Shown piece after piece: positions 6,518 to 13,521 of a DNA stretch of 13,521 bases (its first letter is position 1; the number at the start of each line of letters is the position of its first letter). The stretch covers positions 1 to 13,521 of the forward strand of contig JAITGB010000188.1 of assembly GCA_031280945.1 (NCBI GenBank), given 5' to 3'. The notes under the pieces are model-generated. The model worked only from the letters and a program-made list of their open reading frames with translations. It searched no databases and was not told the DNA's origin. The position numbers and the translations under genes were made by a program. This stretch comes from Spirochaetales bacterium. Lineage in GTDB: Bacteria > Spirochaetota > Spirochaetia > DTKZ01.

Positions 6518-7900
6518 TTGAAAAAGGCTACTCTACTCTTTTTTGCCGCGCTTCTGGCGGGAGCGGGTTCTTCTTCCGCTGCCGATACGCGGGAGAGGGG
6601 GGCGGGGGCAGATGCGGCTGCCTTTGCGCTTGACCTGGAGTTTGGCGTGCGGGAATTTTTCGAACCGGACGAAAAGGCGGCGTGGCAGAGGGTGGGGCTT
6701 GGCCATGAGTTTGAGATGGGCAGTTTTTTTCTGGCCTTTGATGCGGGCCTGAATGTCCGTTTTGACGGGGGGCCGCGCGAGGACAGGGCGAAAATCCGTA
6801 CGAAGGACTGGTACTTCAAAAATCCGGGGGAGTTCCGCGATGTATATTTTCCGAAAGTCCGCAGCCTGCGCCTGGGCGGGGAGGATACGCCTGTGTTTTT
6901 GAGTTTCGGCGATATAGAGGGCGCGACTTTGGGAAACGGTTTTATTATGTCCTCCTACACGAATACTCTTTTCGAGCCGGAGAATCCGGTTTTGGGTATG
7001 TACTTTACGCTGGACGGAAAGGCGGTGGAACTGCCTTTTTTCCGGATTGAAAGCTACGCGGCAAACGCGGCCCGCTTTGATGTGTTTGCGATGCGTATAC
7101 ATTTTACGCCTTTTACTTTTTTGAAGGAAAACTTTTTGAAGAAACTCACGCTGGGGACATGCGCGGCGGTTGACAGGGAGCCGGCCTACTACGCTCTACG
7201 CTATGATGAGTTTGACTCTGCCCTCCTGCCGAATACCGCTCTGGCCGCGGCCCATATCTACGGGGTTGACTTTAGCCTGCCCCTTAACGTTCTTCCCTTC
7301 TGGCTCCTTACCCTGCACGGCGACTGGGCCACAACCCGCAGAAAAAACTCTGGCGGTATGGGCGGAGTGGATAACCGTTTCTTTGGTTTTCTTGACGTGG
7401 GGCTGGAGCTGGGCATACTCGGCGAGAACTTCATGGCGCGTTACTTCGGGGCTTCCTACGACCTCTACCGCCTGGAACAGTACGCGGTCTATAACGCGCA
7501 AACCGTCCTGAAAGAAAAAACAGGGGCCTATGGGTTTTCGCTGGGAATCTCTTTGTTTGAAGAGAAGCTCAGCCTGTGGGCCTCTTCCCGCGGCCCAACG
7601 GGAAGCCCCGAAGGGGGAAGCCGCGAATGGCAGGCGGGGCTCAGCTTCAAGGAAGTATTTATTCCCCGCTTCTTTTTTGATATACTCTACGAAAAGAAAA
7701 ACATGAAAACCTTGAATAATTTTACGAACTGGAAAAACGACAGCCTGCTCAAAGCCCGCCTCACCTACAGGGCGAACAGCGCTTCGCTTGCCCTCGTGTA
7801 CACGGCGCGGCATTTTCCGTCCCGCAGCGGGCACAGCCGTCAAACACTACTGGGCATAGAAAGCCGCATTAAACTCAAAGCGCGAGGAGGCGCACAGTGA
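6518..7900 (+). CDS. Beta-barrel-type envelope protein, paralogue of the downstream FecR-barrel
   Basis: The 460-residue product has a signal peptide (MKKATLLFFAALLAGAG, then SSSA/A with cleavage after A21 or A22). The rest consists of alternating polar and hydrophobic stretches rich in aromatic residues and glycine, as in outer-membrane barrels. Residues 131-167 align without gaps to residues 356-392 of the next gene's product: G-x-I-x3-T-L-G-x-G-x3-S-x-Y-x-N, then P-x-x-P-x-x-G and DG. The C-terminal strand ESRIKL also parallels ETRVRL there. It has no FecR domain. A further seven residues (KARGGAQ) follow the last strand; their codons contain the ribosome-binding site of the next gene, which overlaps the stop by 4 bp, so the two should be translated together. 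The substrate or function is unknown; I do not recognise a named family. Confidence 0.82.
   Translation: MKKATLLFFAALLAGAGSSSAADTRERGAGADAAAFALDLEFGVREFFEPDEKAAWQRVGLGHEFEMGSFFLAFDAGLNVRFDGGPREDRAKIRTKDWYFKNPGEFRDVYFPKVRSLRLGGEDTPVFLSFGDIEGATLGNGFIMSSYTNTLFEPENPVLGMYFTLDGKAVELPFFRIESYAANAARFDVFAMRIHFTPFTFLKENFLKKLTLGTCAAVDREPAYYALRYDEFDSALLPNTALAAAHIYGVDFSLPLNVLPFWLLTLHGDWATTRRKNSGGMGGVDNRFFGFLDVGLELGILGENFMARYFGASYDLYRLEQYAVYNAQTVLKEKTGAYGFSLGISLFEEKLSLWASSRGPTGSPEGGSREWQAGLSFKEVFIPRFFFDILYEKKNMKTLNNFTNWKNDSLLKARLTYRANSASLALVYTARHFPSRSGHSRQTLLGIESRIKLKARGGAQ
7886..7890 (+). promoter_or_regulatory. Ribosome-binding site of the FecR-barrel gene, inside the preceding gene
   Basis: GGAGG lies six bases before the GTG at 7897 and is embedded in the last codons of the preceding gene. 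It supports the GTG start and translational coupling. Confidence 0.8.
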
Positions 7901-10080
7901 AAAACCCATTATTCATCTTGACCGGAAAAACCTTTTGGCTGCCGGTTCTCCTTGCCGTCTGTGCCGTGTGCGCCACAGCCGGAACCGAAGAGAATTCTCC
8001 CATCCTCGAATACTTTGATGAAGCATCGGAAATAGAAATCATAGATTCGGAAGGCTTTGCCGTCCGCGAACTCTACCCGGGCATGAACATAGGAAAAGGC
8101 GACAGTATCATAACAGGAGCCTCCAGCGTGGAAATCCGCCTGCCCGGCAGCAAGGGCATAGTCAAAATTGCCGGAAAAAGCCAGTTTCGCATAGACGGGG
8201 TGGAAGATGTCCACGGATTCACGAACACGGAACTCTTTCTCGCGTCGGGAAAAATCCGCGTCATCAAATTTCCCGCAAGCCGGAGCGCATACACAGTCGG
8301 CACGCCCTCCGCCCTCCTCACGGTACACGAGCCTTCGGATTTCGGCGTAAGCGTCATCGAAGGCGCCCTCGAATCCGCTGCCATACTCGAAGGAGCGGCG
8401 CTCTTTGCGAAAAACACAGGCGAAAGCATCGGCCTGGAAAAAGGAAGAACCGCCGACATCTACGCGCCGGTCTTTCTCCCCTTTACCCTCTCCGCGCAGA
8501 GGAAGGAAGAATTCTTTTTCGACATGAACTTTGTCCAGCTTAATGTAGAGGAAATCGCCCGCGCATCTTCGGCTCTTCCCGCGGAGGAGGAGGAAGAGTC
8601 TGAGTCTTTTTTCAGCTCCCTCTTAAACCCGCGCCCGGCATCCGCCGAAAAAGACAAAACCGCCTCCGGCCTCACCTTTCACCTGGGGCTCAGGCTTTCA
8701 ATGCTTCTCGTGGACAGAAAAAACTACGGCCTTGCCGCGGCAATGCCTTCACTTGAATACAAGGGATTCGGGGCCGGCCTCTATCTCCCCCTCGTGTTCC
8801 CCAAAAAGGACAACCCCTGGGACTATGACTGGGACTTCGGCACAAACAGGGAAAGACACCCCGAACGCTCCGAAAGGGAAAAAGACCTTGCCCGCGACCT
8901 CAGCCTTAAACTCGGCTTCCTCGAATACGGAGAACCCGGAGACGTCTTTTTCCTGAGGGCAGGAAGCATACACAACCTCACCCTCGGCCGCGGCTTACTC
9001 GTCTCCCGCTATTCAAATGACGCCGACTTCCCCCTCCTCCCCCGCACAGGCGCGCGCATCGGCGTAGACGGAGGAGAAGCCGGATTTGATGTCTTTCTCA
9101 CAGACATAGCCCAGCCCGACATCTTCGGCGGAAGAGTCTTTATCAGGGAAAAATTTCTCATCGCCTTCGAAGCCGGATTCTCCGCCGCCGCGGACAGAAA
9201 ACCCCGCCGGGACCTTCCCGCGCACTCCGCGCAGGCAGGGGCCGTAGACCCCACGCTCATGGGAATCTCCGCCGACTTAAGCGCCGGCCTCGTGGACACT
9301 GAGGAGGCATCGTTCGCCCTGTTCGCCGAAGGAGGCGCCCTCATCCCCTGGCTGCAGGACACAACCCTCTTTACCGGCCCCGCGGGAAGCCGCGTATATG
9401 AAAAAGGCTTCATCACCGAAGTATTTTACGACAGAAGCCGCAGCGAAAAGTTCGCAAACTACGGAATCTCCGCGGGCATTCAGGGGAATATAGCGGCCCT
9501 TCACTACACGCTGGAATACCGCCGCTCGCAGGGAATCTTCCGGCACGGCTATTTCGGCCCCCTCTACCACCGCCTCCGCAGCACAGAGATAGACCGCCTC
9601 GAACTCTGGCTTACCGACCCCGCCTCCCCCGAATTCGCCGTTACCACAACAGGCGTATACGCCGAGTTAGGCGTCCGCCTCCCCCGCAAACTGCGCATCA
9701 TCGCGGGCTACTACGCAGCCTTTGAAAAAAACCGCAGCGCCTACTCCGCCTCCAGCTTCGACACCCTTGAACTCGAACTCGCCCTCGACAAAAACCTCAT
9801 CCCCCTCCCCGTACTCGAAAACCTCTTCGCCTCGCTCTCGTACAACCGCCAGATGTTCGCCCACGCCCTGCGCCGGAAGGACGGCGAAAATTTCCGCCTC
9901 ATCGACGAGCGCACCCTCATAACAGCCCAGGCCGGCCTCTCGCTCACCCGAAACCTCGACCTCCTCCTCGGCCTCACCACCATGACCCGCAAAACCCCCG
10001 ACGGCCGCGCGGTCTACGGAAAGTCCGGCCTCCCCGAATGGGACCGCGTGGTGAGCATGGAAACCCGCGTGAGGTTGTAG
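7897..10080 (+). CDS. FecR-domain protein fused to an outer-membrane beta-barrel
   Basis: The 727-residue product has a signal peptide with ATA|G cleavage after A28. A FecR-type domain spans about residues 44-172, with the hallmark G68-D69-S-I-I-T-G74 followed by paired beta strands and a VGTPSALLTV segment. An acidic linker follows (five Glu at 230-234), and from about 254 a barrel-type region runs to the C-terminal strand ETRVRL. FecR domains normally sit in anti-sigma regulators or periplasmic scaffolds; here there is no N-terminal cytoplasmic part and no sigma factor nearby, so a structural or binding role in the periplasm is more likely. The barrel is related to that of the preceding gene, which it overlaps by 4 bp (GTGA). 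The coding strand is strikingly C-rich compared with the upstream genes, suggesting a different ancestry or past inversion. The function is unknown. Confidence 0.85.
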   Translation: MKNPLFILTGKTFWLPVLLAVCAVCATAGTEENSPILEYFDEASEIEIIDSEGFAVRELYPGMNIGKGDSIITGASSVEIRLPGSKGIVKIAGKSQFRIDGVEDVHGFTNTELFLASGKIRVIKFPASRSAYTVGTPSALLTVHEPSDFGVSVIEGALESAAILEGAALFAKNTGESIGLEKGRTADIYAPVFLPFTLSAQRKEEFFFDMNFVQLNVEEIARASSALPAEEEEESESFFSSLLNPRPASAEKDKTASGLTFHLGLRLSMLLVDRKNYGLAAAMPSLEYKGFGAGLYLPLVFPKKDNPWDYDWDFGTNRERHPERSEREKDLARDLSLKLGFLEYGEPGDVFFLRAGSIHNLTLGRGLLVSRYSNDADFPLLPRTGARIGVDGGEAGFDVFLTDIAQPDIFGGRVFIREKFLIAFEAGFSAAADRKPRRDLPAHSAQAGAVDPTLMGISADLSAGLVDTEEASFALFAEGGALIPWLQDTTLFTGPAGSRVYEKGFITEVFYDRSRSEKFANYGISAGIQGNIAALHYTLEYRRSQGIFRHGYFGPLYHRLRSTEIDRLELWLTDPASPEFAVTTTGVYAELGVRLPRKLRIIAGYYAAFEKNRSAYSASSFDTLELELALDKNLIPLPVLENLFASLSYNRQMFAHALRRKDGENFRLIDERTLITAQAGLSLTRNLDLLLGLTTMTRKTPDGRAVYGKSGLPEWDRVVSMETRVRL

Positions 10081-10106
10081 AAAAAAAAGAGGAGAATTCG
10101 GGCGCA

Positions 10107-10133
10107 TTTTTTGCGGCCTGTGGCCGCAAAAAA
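10107..10133. repeat. Perfect 12-bp hairpin after the FecR-barrel gene
   Basis: Arms TTTTTTGCGGCC (10107-10118) and GGCCGCAAAAAA (10122-10133) pair perfectly around TGT. The T-run precedes and the A-run follows the GC core on both strands, the reverse of an intrinsic terminator, so termination would need another mechanism. It resembles the hairpins at the start of the window in arm length and loop size. Confidence 0.85.
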
Positions 10134-10234
10134 CCCACCGCCCGATAAAACGCGGCTTTCAGCTATACGCAGAATGAGGCTAAGTGCGTCATGCCAGCAC
10201 TGCGTGGCTGTGGCCCTTATCGCGTTTTTGAGGG

Positions 10235-10248
10235 GGGCTATCCGCTCC
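10235..10248. repeat. Copy B of the degenerate repeat
   Basis: GGGCTATCCGCTCC here matches GGGCTTTCCGCTTC at 10280-10293 in 12 of 14 positions, exactly 45 bp apart. The 14-base core TCCGCTCCAAGTCC (10241-10254) also resembles that at 51-64. Confidence 0.5.
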
Positions 10249-10256
10249 AAGTCCTC

Positions 10257-10276
10257 GAAAGCGCCCATGCGCTTTC
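10257..10276. repeat. Perfect 8-bp hairpin between repeat copies B and C
   Basis: Arms GAAAGCGC (10257-10264) and GCGCTTTC (10269-10276) pair perfectly around CCAT. It lies exactly between the two neighbouring repeat copies, so repeat and hairpin may form one element. Confidence 0.7.
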
Positions 10277-10279
10277 TGC

Positions 10280-10306
10280 GGGCTTTCCGCTTCTATCCCT
10301 TGCGCA
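10280..10306. repeat. Copy C of the degenerate repeat
   Basis: It contains GGGCTTTCCGCTTC (10280-10293) and ends with ATCCCTTGCGCA (10295-10306), identical to 60-71. I see no tRNA, convincing promoter or plausible gene in this 290-bp gap; the 66-codon reading frame over it has no RBS, hydrophobic core or family resemblance. Confidence 0.5.
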
Positions 10307-10313
10307 TTTGAAA

Positions 10314-10331
10314 TTCCCGCGCTCACGGGAA
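10314..10331. repeat. Short 6-bp hairpin before the lipoprotein gene
   Basis: Arms TTCCCG (10314-10319) and CGGGAA (10326-10331) enclose CGCTCA. It is weak and close to the expected position of a promoter or leader. No T-run follows directly, though TTTTT occurs nine bases on. Confidence 0.35.
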
Positions 10332-10370
10332 CTGTTGATTTTTCAGGGCTTTTTGTGCTGAAATGAAGGT

Positions 10371-11675
10371 ATGAGTCGTCGTGCGTTTTTTTTTCGCGCT
10401 GCGGGCGTGTTCGCGGCTATGCTGTTTTTCGTTTCCTGCGGGCCCCGCAAAATCGGGTACGGAATGGTCGTGTGGTCGGACAATGAGGCTGTAAGACAGA
10501 CAGGGTCGGTTATTCCTGTGTACGGAGCATCGCGTCTCAAACAGACCTATACAGCGCCGAACCCTACGCCTGAGAGCTCGCGGGCTGTGGCGGAAATTCC
10601 GCAGTGGCGGCTTCAGTTTTTTACGGACGAAGGAGATGCCCGGTCCTTCGCGGAAGGTTTTGCGGAAGTGCGGGACCTCTACGCTACGTCAAACAGAAAC
10701 GCCCTGCCCGTGCGCGAGAAGCCGGACCGTCTGTCGCGGCAGGTCTACCGCCTCAGGCTGAACGAGACGATGAAAATACTGGCTTTGAGTACAACTATGA
10801 CCAACGAAAACGGGCTTCAGGGCTACTGGTACACTGTGCTCACGGAGGAAGGGGTAACCGGCTTCTGTTTTAACTACTATTTGACTTTGTTTAACGCGAA
10901 AACCGGGGAAGTGCTTTCACGGCCCCAGGATAGCTCGCGCGAGAGTATAGAGCGCATTCTGTCCGCTTCCTGGCGGCCTCTTTTTTTCCGCGAGATGAAG
11001 AATTCGGGCCGCATTGATTTGAACCGTTTCCGCTCTTCCTGCGGGCTTTTCTTTGACGAGGAACCCCAGCAGATGCGCATTGAGCTTCCCGAAAGCTCGA
11101 CTGTGGTTCCTTTTATCCAAATCCGCAAGGTTTCCGGGGACTTGTACATTGCGGAGGGCAGCGATGTTGAGATACGCCTGCGTCAGGGCGGCGCGGAAAT
11201 GGCTTTGACCTATACCCGCGGGACGCGCCGCCGCACGGAAAGTTTTATAGATTTTCCCGAAGACCCCGAAGAGATGATTACGGCGGAGAGAGAAAGGAGA
11301 AAAAGCGCCTTTGAGGGTTTTATAAAACAGGGGGCGACACTTTCTTCGCAGTCCTACGGAGAAATCCGCATTTCCCCGCAAAGGGAGTTTGTCTGGACGG
11401 GGTTCAGCCGCCTTGTGCCGGACGTTATTCCCTACGGCGTTCAGAGTACAGGGGCTTTGGATTTTTCCGTTTTTATGTCAAAGGAAACCGCGGAAAACTG
11501 GACAGGGGTTGTTACCTTCCGTTTTGCGGGAACGTCCCCCCGCGCTGTTGATTTCTTTTACCGCTTGACGGCCCAGGGGATGCAGCTTGTGCATATTCCG
11601 CCGGAGAATATCGAGGACAATGTTGTGCGCCGCCCGCCGCGCAGTCCTCTTGTTATGGTTTTTACTCCGCTCTAA
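10371..11675 (+). CDS. SH3-domain lipoprotein
   Basis: The 434-residue product has a short basic N-terminus (SRR), a hydrophobic segment and a lipobox ending FVSC with Cys23, then GPRK, consistent with a lipid-anchored protein. The lipobox is loose, as is common in spirochaetes. A bacterial SH3-type domain spans about residues 103-175: LYATSNRNALPVREKP opening, then a WYTVLTEEGVTGFCF strand pair and an aromatic end. Such domains often bind peptidoglycan or peptides. The region at 29-60 (GYGMVVWS... and VIPVYG) may be a second, diverged SH3-like fold. The C-terminal half is not recognised. The ATG at 10371 is the only usable start (TGA four codons upstream); the AAGG before it is only one base away, so initiation may be weak. 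A T9 run encodes F6-F8. The ABC-F gene starts 2 bp after its stop. Confidence 0.82.
   Translation: MSRRAFFFRAAGVFAAMLFFVSCGPRKIGYGMVVWSDNEAVRQTGSVIPVYGASRLKQTYTAPNPTPESSRAVAEIPQWRLQFFTDEGDARSFAEGFAEVRDLYATSNRNALPVREKPDRLSRQVYRLRLNETMKILALSTTMTNENGLQGYWYTVLTEEGVTGFCFNYYLTLFNAKTGEVLSRPQDSSRESIERILSASWRPLFFREMKNSGRIDLNRFRSSCGLFFDEEPQQMRIELPESSTVVPFIQIRKVSGDLYIAEGSDVEIRLRQGGAEMALTYTRGTRRRTESFIDFPEDPEEMITAERERRKSAFEGFIKQGATLSSQSYGEIRISPQREFVWTGFSRLVPDVIPYGVQSTGALDFSVFMSKETAENWTGVVTFRFAGTSPRAVDFFYRLTAQGMQLVHIPPENIEDNVVRRPPRSPLVMVFTPL
10386..10394 (+). repeat. T9 homopolymer in the lipoprotein signal peptide
   Basis: Nine consecutive T encode F6-F7-F8, five codons after the start. Slippage by one base would abolish the protein. 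A T8 run occupies the equivalent place in the giant gene (1488-1495). Confidence 0.9.
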
Positions 11676-11677
11676 AG

Positions 11678-13521
11678 ATGGCCTTTGTCCAGCTTTCGGG
11701 GATTTCCCTTGCCTTTGGAGAGAGGGAAATTCTTAAAGACGTAAACCTCACTGTGTCCGGCGAGAGCCGCGCGGCTTTGACGGGCGCGAACGGCTCAGGC
11801 AAAACTACTTTAATGAAGATTATCGCGGGGGCGGGGATTCCAGACGCAGGGAACGTAAATTTTCAGAGAAATACGCGCGTGTCATATCTTCCCCAGTCCG
11901 GGGTTGTGGATTCGGGCCTTACTCTGTGGGAGGAGGCGGAGAAGGCTTTTGAGCCCCTGCGGCGCGAGCTTGAGGAGACCCATGTTCTTGAAAGAGCCCT
12001 TTCGTCTGTTACACAGGAGAGCCCCGAAACAGCGCGGCTTTTAGAGACCCTAAGCTATCATCAGGAACACCTTGTGCGTTCGGGCTACTATTCGCGCAGT
12101 GAAAAAATCGGGCAGGTTTTGCAGGGCCTGGGTTTTTCCCTCCGCGACAAGGACAAGCGGACATCGGATTTTTCGGGCGGCTGGCAGATGCGCATTGCCC
12201 TGTGCCGGACCCTTCTTGAAGACGCGGATATTCTTCTCCTTGACGAACCCACGAACTATCTCGATATAGAGGCCCGCGGCTGGCTTGAGAGTTATCTCTC
12301 CTCTTTTGCCGGAGGGCTTCTTGTTGTTTCGCACGACAAGTATTTTCTCGACGTTACGGTGCGGGAAGTTTTAGAGATTTTCTCGGGGCGCCTTACGCGC
12401 TATGCCGGCAACTTCTCGGCCTACCAGACGCGAAGGCAGGAGGAGCTCGCGGGCCTTATGGAGGCTTACAGGAGGCAGGAGGAGGAAATAGCCCGTCAGG
12501 AGGAGTTTATCCGGCGTTTTCGCGCAAACGCCTCACGCGCTGCCCTAGTGCAGAGCCGCGCGAAGCAGCTTGAAAAGATGACCCGCATTGAAGTTCCCGA
12601 TAGTTTGAAGCGCCTGCGCTTTTCCTTTCCGCCTCCTCCTCATTCGGGGAGGAGGGCTCTTTCCGTAGAAGGGCTCTCAAAGAGTTACGGGGCCTTGCGC
12701 GTTTTTAGCGGCCTGGGCTTTGAACTGGGGCGGGGGGAAAGGCTTGTTGTAGCGGGGAAGAACGGCGCGGGAAAATCCACTCTGCTCCGTATTCTCGCGG
12801 GCCTTGACAAAGATTTTTCCGGCTCCCTTGCGTGGGGCGCGGGCGTAAAGACCGCCTACTTCAGCCAGGACGCGGACTCATCTCTTGATGAGGAGCTTTC
12901 GGTTGTAGAGGAGGTGGAGGCCGCCTGTCCTACCGCCCTTTTTCCGAAAATACGCACTATGCTGGGAGCCTTTCTTTTTCAGGGAGACGATATTTATAAA
13001 TCCGTTTCGGTTTTAAGCGGCGGGGAGAGGAGCCGCCTGTGCCTCCTCAAAATGCTTCTTGTTCCGGCGAACCTTCTTATCCTCGATGAGCCGACGAATC
13101 ATCTTGATATGAGTTCCAAGGACGTACTTCTTGATGCTTTGAAAGGTTTTGACGGCGCTCTTGTTTTTGTTTCGCACGACCGCTATTTTATTGAGGGCCT
13201 CGCAACGAAGGTTCTAGAGATGCGCGAAGGGCTCTCTCCCCGGCTTTTTCCCGGCGGCTACGAGTATTATCTTTTCCGTCTGTCGCAGGAGGAGGCTGCT
13301 CCACCTTCGGTTTCAGCTTCGGCTGCGGTTTCCGCCTCTCTTTCCCAGGCGAGCCGCGAAGAGCAAAAGAAGCGGAAGAGCCTCCACAAAAAACTCACCC
13401 TCCGCGAAGAGGAAATTCTCACCCGCATCGCGGAGCTTGAAGCGGCTCACAAAAAAATCGGAGAGGACATGGCCCGGCCCGGCGTGTATGCCGACGGCGC
13501 GAAAATGAAGGCCCTGACGGA
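11678..13521 (+). CDS. ABC-F family ATPase (partial, 3' end outside the window)
   Basis: Reading from the ATG at 11678 the frame stays open for 614 codons to the window end. It has two ABC cassettes and no membrane segments. Cassette 1: Walker A GANGSGKTT (36-44), signature SGG (166-168), Walker B with D189-E190, H-loop H219. Cassette 2: Walker A GKNGAGKST (360-368), signature LSGGERSR from 446, Walker B with D470-E471, H-loop H500. Between them a helical, Arg/Gln/Glu-rich linker (about 240-310) corresponds to the interdomain arm that ABC-F proteins insert near the ribosomal P-site tRNA. The tail (from about 550) is a charged coiled coil ending RPGVYADGAKMKAL, like the Uup-type C-terminal domain. 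Both catalytic Glu are present. ABC-F proteins act on ribosomes as translation factors; the subgroup cannot be fixed. It lies 2 bp after the lipoprotein stop, so it is probably coupled. Perhaps 20-40 residues are missing. Confidence 0.93.
   Translation, partial: MAFVQLSGISLAFGEREILKDVNLTVSGESRAALTGANGSGKTTLMKIIAGAGIPDAGNVNFQRNTRVSYLPQSGVVDSGLTLWEEAEKAFEPLRRELEETHVLERALSSVTQESPETARLLETLSYHQEHLVRSGYYSRSEKIGQVLQGLGFSLRDKDKRTSDFSGGWQMRIALCRTLLEDADILLLDEPTNYLDIEARGWLESYLSSFAGGLLVVSHDKYFLDVTVREVLEIFSGRLTRYAGNFSAYQTRRQEELAGLMEAYRRQEEEIARQEEFIRRFRANASRAALVQSRAKQLEKMTRIEVPDSLKRLRFSFPPPPHSGRRALSVEGLSKSYGALRVFSGLGFELGRGERLVVAGKNGAGKSTLLRILAGLDKDFSGSLAWGAGVKTAYFSQDADSSLDEELSVVEEVEAACPTALFPKIRTMLGAFLFQGDDIYKSVSVLSGGERSRLCLLKMLLVPANLLILDEPTNHLDMSSKDVLLDALKGFDGALVFVSHDRYFIEGLATKVLEMREGLSPRLFPGGYEYYLFRLSQEEAAPPSVSASAAVSASLSQASREEQKKRKSLHKKLTLREEEILTRIAELEAAHKKIGEDMARPGVYADGAKMKALT

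Noticed and set aside
8026..8412. A FecR anti-sigma regulator belonging to an iron-uptake circuit
   Set aside because: The FecR domain follows a signal peptide and not a cytoplasmic and transmembrane part, and no sigma factor or TonB receptor is adjacent.
9667..10107. A 146-codon minus-strand frame opposite the FecR-barrel gene
   Set aside because: It is a shadow caused by the strong C-bias of the real gene; the plus-strand frame has a signal peptide, a domain and a paralogue.
10107..10133. An intrinsic terminator for the FecR-barrel gene
   Set aside because: The T-run is on the wrong side of the stem on both strands.
10111..10311. A 66-codon reading frame in the gap before the lipoprotein gene
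   Set aside because: It covers the hairpins and degenerate repeats, lacks a ribosome-binding site and gives an Arg/Ser-rich product typical of translated non-coding repeats.
10134..10320. An integron attC site
   Set aside because: The gap has paired arms and repeats, but I could not find the paired RYYYAAC and GTTRRRY core boxes, and neither an integrase nor cassettes are present.

Overview
The window reads as a chromosomal segment of a GC-rich Gram-negative bacterium. A treponeme-like spirochaete is my best guess: there is a run of secreted beta-barrel-type proteins, a lipoprotein with a loose lipobox, abundant homopolymer tracts and hairpin-rich intergenic DNA. No rRNA, tRNA or housekeeping marker is present to settle this, so the assignment is an inference.

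Layout. Positions 1-236 are non-coding and hold five nearly perfect short hairpins with 3-4 nt loops. Positions 237-1401 carry two minus-strand genes one base apart: a DUF503/YlxP-like protein and, upstream of it, a membrane protein with a voltage-sensor-like S1-S4 region but no channel pore. A 55-bp divergent gap separates them from a plus-strand cluster of three envelope genes. These are a giant 1633-residue outer-membrane-type protein with features recalling SprA/Sov translocons of Bacteroidetes (1457-6358), a 460-residue barrel-type protein (6518-7900), and a 727-residue protein joining a periplasmic FecR domain to a related barrel (7897-10080). The last two overlap by 4 bp and are paralogous in their barrel regions. 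Positions 10081-10370 are a non-coding gap with more hairpins and a degenerate repeat whose core also occurs in the first 71 bases. A second plus-strand unit follows: an SH3-domain lipoprotein (10371-11675) and, 2 bp later, an ABC-F ATPase that runs off the window (11678-13521).

How the genes may work together. The three central genes look like an outer-membrane module: a giant barrel, a small barrel and a barrel with its own periplasmic FecR domain. All three start with non-ATG codons. The giant gene carries G8 and G9 tracts that could make its C-terminal barrel phase-variable. No sigma factor, TonB receptor or type IX secretion component is visible nearby, so the FecR domain is unlikely to serve a classical FecIR circuit here. 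A sharp change in base usage (G-rich to C-rich coding strand) inside this cluster hints at mosaic ancestry.

The most unusual signals are the hairpin array with its shared GC-NNN-GC apex, the SprA-like giant protein in this context, the FecR-barrel fusion with its smaller paralogue, and the pore-less voltage-sensor-like protein.
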